The notes beneath the pieces were generated by a model that was not told the origin of the DNA, made no database searches, and worked only from the letters and a program-made list of their open reading frames with translations. Shown one piece after another: positions 63,933 to 64,000 of a stretch of 64,000 nt of DNA. This DNA comes from Actinomycetota bacterium (GTDB taxonomy: Bacteria; Actinomycetota; JAHEXW01). Where the stretch lies: contig JANXYU010000029.1 in assembly GCA_025355855.1 (NCBI GenBank), positions 1 to 64,000 of the forward strand. The letters run 5' to 3'. Made by a program: the position numbers and the translations under genes. The number at the start of each line of letters is the position of its first letter. The first letter of the stretch is position 1.

Positions 63933-64000
63933 ATCATTCGCTCCCCTCGTTTGTGCTTTTTGGCCCATTCAGTTAACGGCAATCCCCAAAGCTCGATAAA
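63929..64000 (-). CDS. argG: Argininosuccinate synthase, last 23 codons (cut by window end)
   Basis: The minus strand reads FIELWGLPLTEWAKKHKRGE before a TGA at 63929-63931. FI(K/R)L(F/W)GLPL near the C-terminus is characteristic of ArgG, and argH follows immediately. Too short for more. Confidence 0.7.
   Translation of the reverse strand, partial: FIELWGLPLTEWAKKHKRGERMI

Overview
The window looks like chromosome of an anaerobic, deep-branching actinobacterium or close relative (inference). Pointers are an FHA/GarA-like gene next to an FtsR-like MerR gene, a short RsiG-like c-di-GMP anti-sigma protein, SOS boxes of the CGAAC-N4-GTTCG type, an oxygen-sensitive class III ribonucleotide reductase as the only RNR here, LL-diaminopimelate aminotransferase (DapL), and frequent GTG/TTG starts. 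Nearly everything is core genome on compact, overlapping operons. I see no phage, IS element or CRISPR array.

Layout. 1-2.6 kb (+): end of a DUF366 gene, queE, a K+ channel and an archaemetzincin. 2.8-8.0 kb (-): an nrdR-nrdD-redoxin-nrdG-GGDEF-dut operon behind a promoter carrying two tandem NrdR boxes. Divergent from it is lexA with its own SOS box. 8.7-16.4 kb (-): hflX, dapL, HIT, dapF, miaA, AMMECR1, ftsR-like, FHA, a small conserved-looking ORF, a polysaccharide deacetylase and the RsiG-like gene. 16.5-20.1 kb (-): ribD-ribE-ribBA-ribH behind an FMN riboswitch with a terminator. 20.1-24.7 kb (-): YugP-type protease, fmt, def, priA and tRNA-Pro(GGG).

24.7-34.0 kb is rich in c-di-GMP signalling: a PAS-GAF-HD-GYP protein, an SOS-controlled DUF6504-dinB pair, a CHASE-PAS-GAF-HD-GYP protein broken by one in-frame TGA, a flavodoxin, an unknown membrane-anchored protein, a PIG-L deacetylase and a PAS-GGDEF protein. 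34.0-43.7 kb (-) is the classic translation/secretion block rmuC, rnhB, lepB, rplS, trmD, rimM, khpA, rpsP, ffh, ftsY, smc. In it RimM is reduced to its PRC-barrel half, L19 has a long acidic tail and SMC is short-armed. 43.7-48.5 kb holds a lipoprotein, an unknown Cys-containing protein, an HTH/HD-GYP operon and two tandem paralogous small secreted proteins.

48.7-54.1 kb (-) is one complete rRNA operon (16S-23S-5S). Its leader contains an unusual riboswitch/attenuator-like element ending in an intrinsic terminator upstream of the 16S processing stalk. 54.1-64 kb: tyrS (-), a class A penicillin-binding protein (+), then (-) a NIF3-family protein, alr, a FemAB-family protein, polX, argH and the last codons of argG.

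Recurring themes: dNTP supply and DNA damage (nrd/dut/lexA/dinB/priA/polX), c-di-GMP (two GGDEF, three HD-GYP, one RsiG-like effector) and cell-envelope synthesis (dapL/dapF/alr/FemAB/PBP). The best leads for undescribed biology are the rRNA leader element, the single-motif RsiG-like protein and the tandem secreted paralogues.
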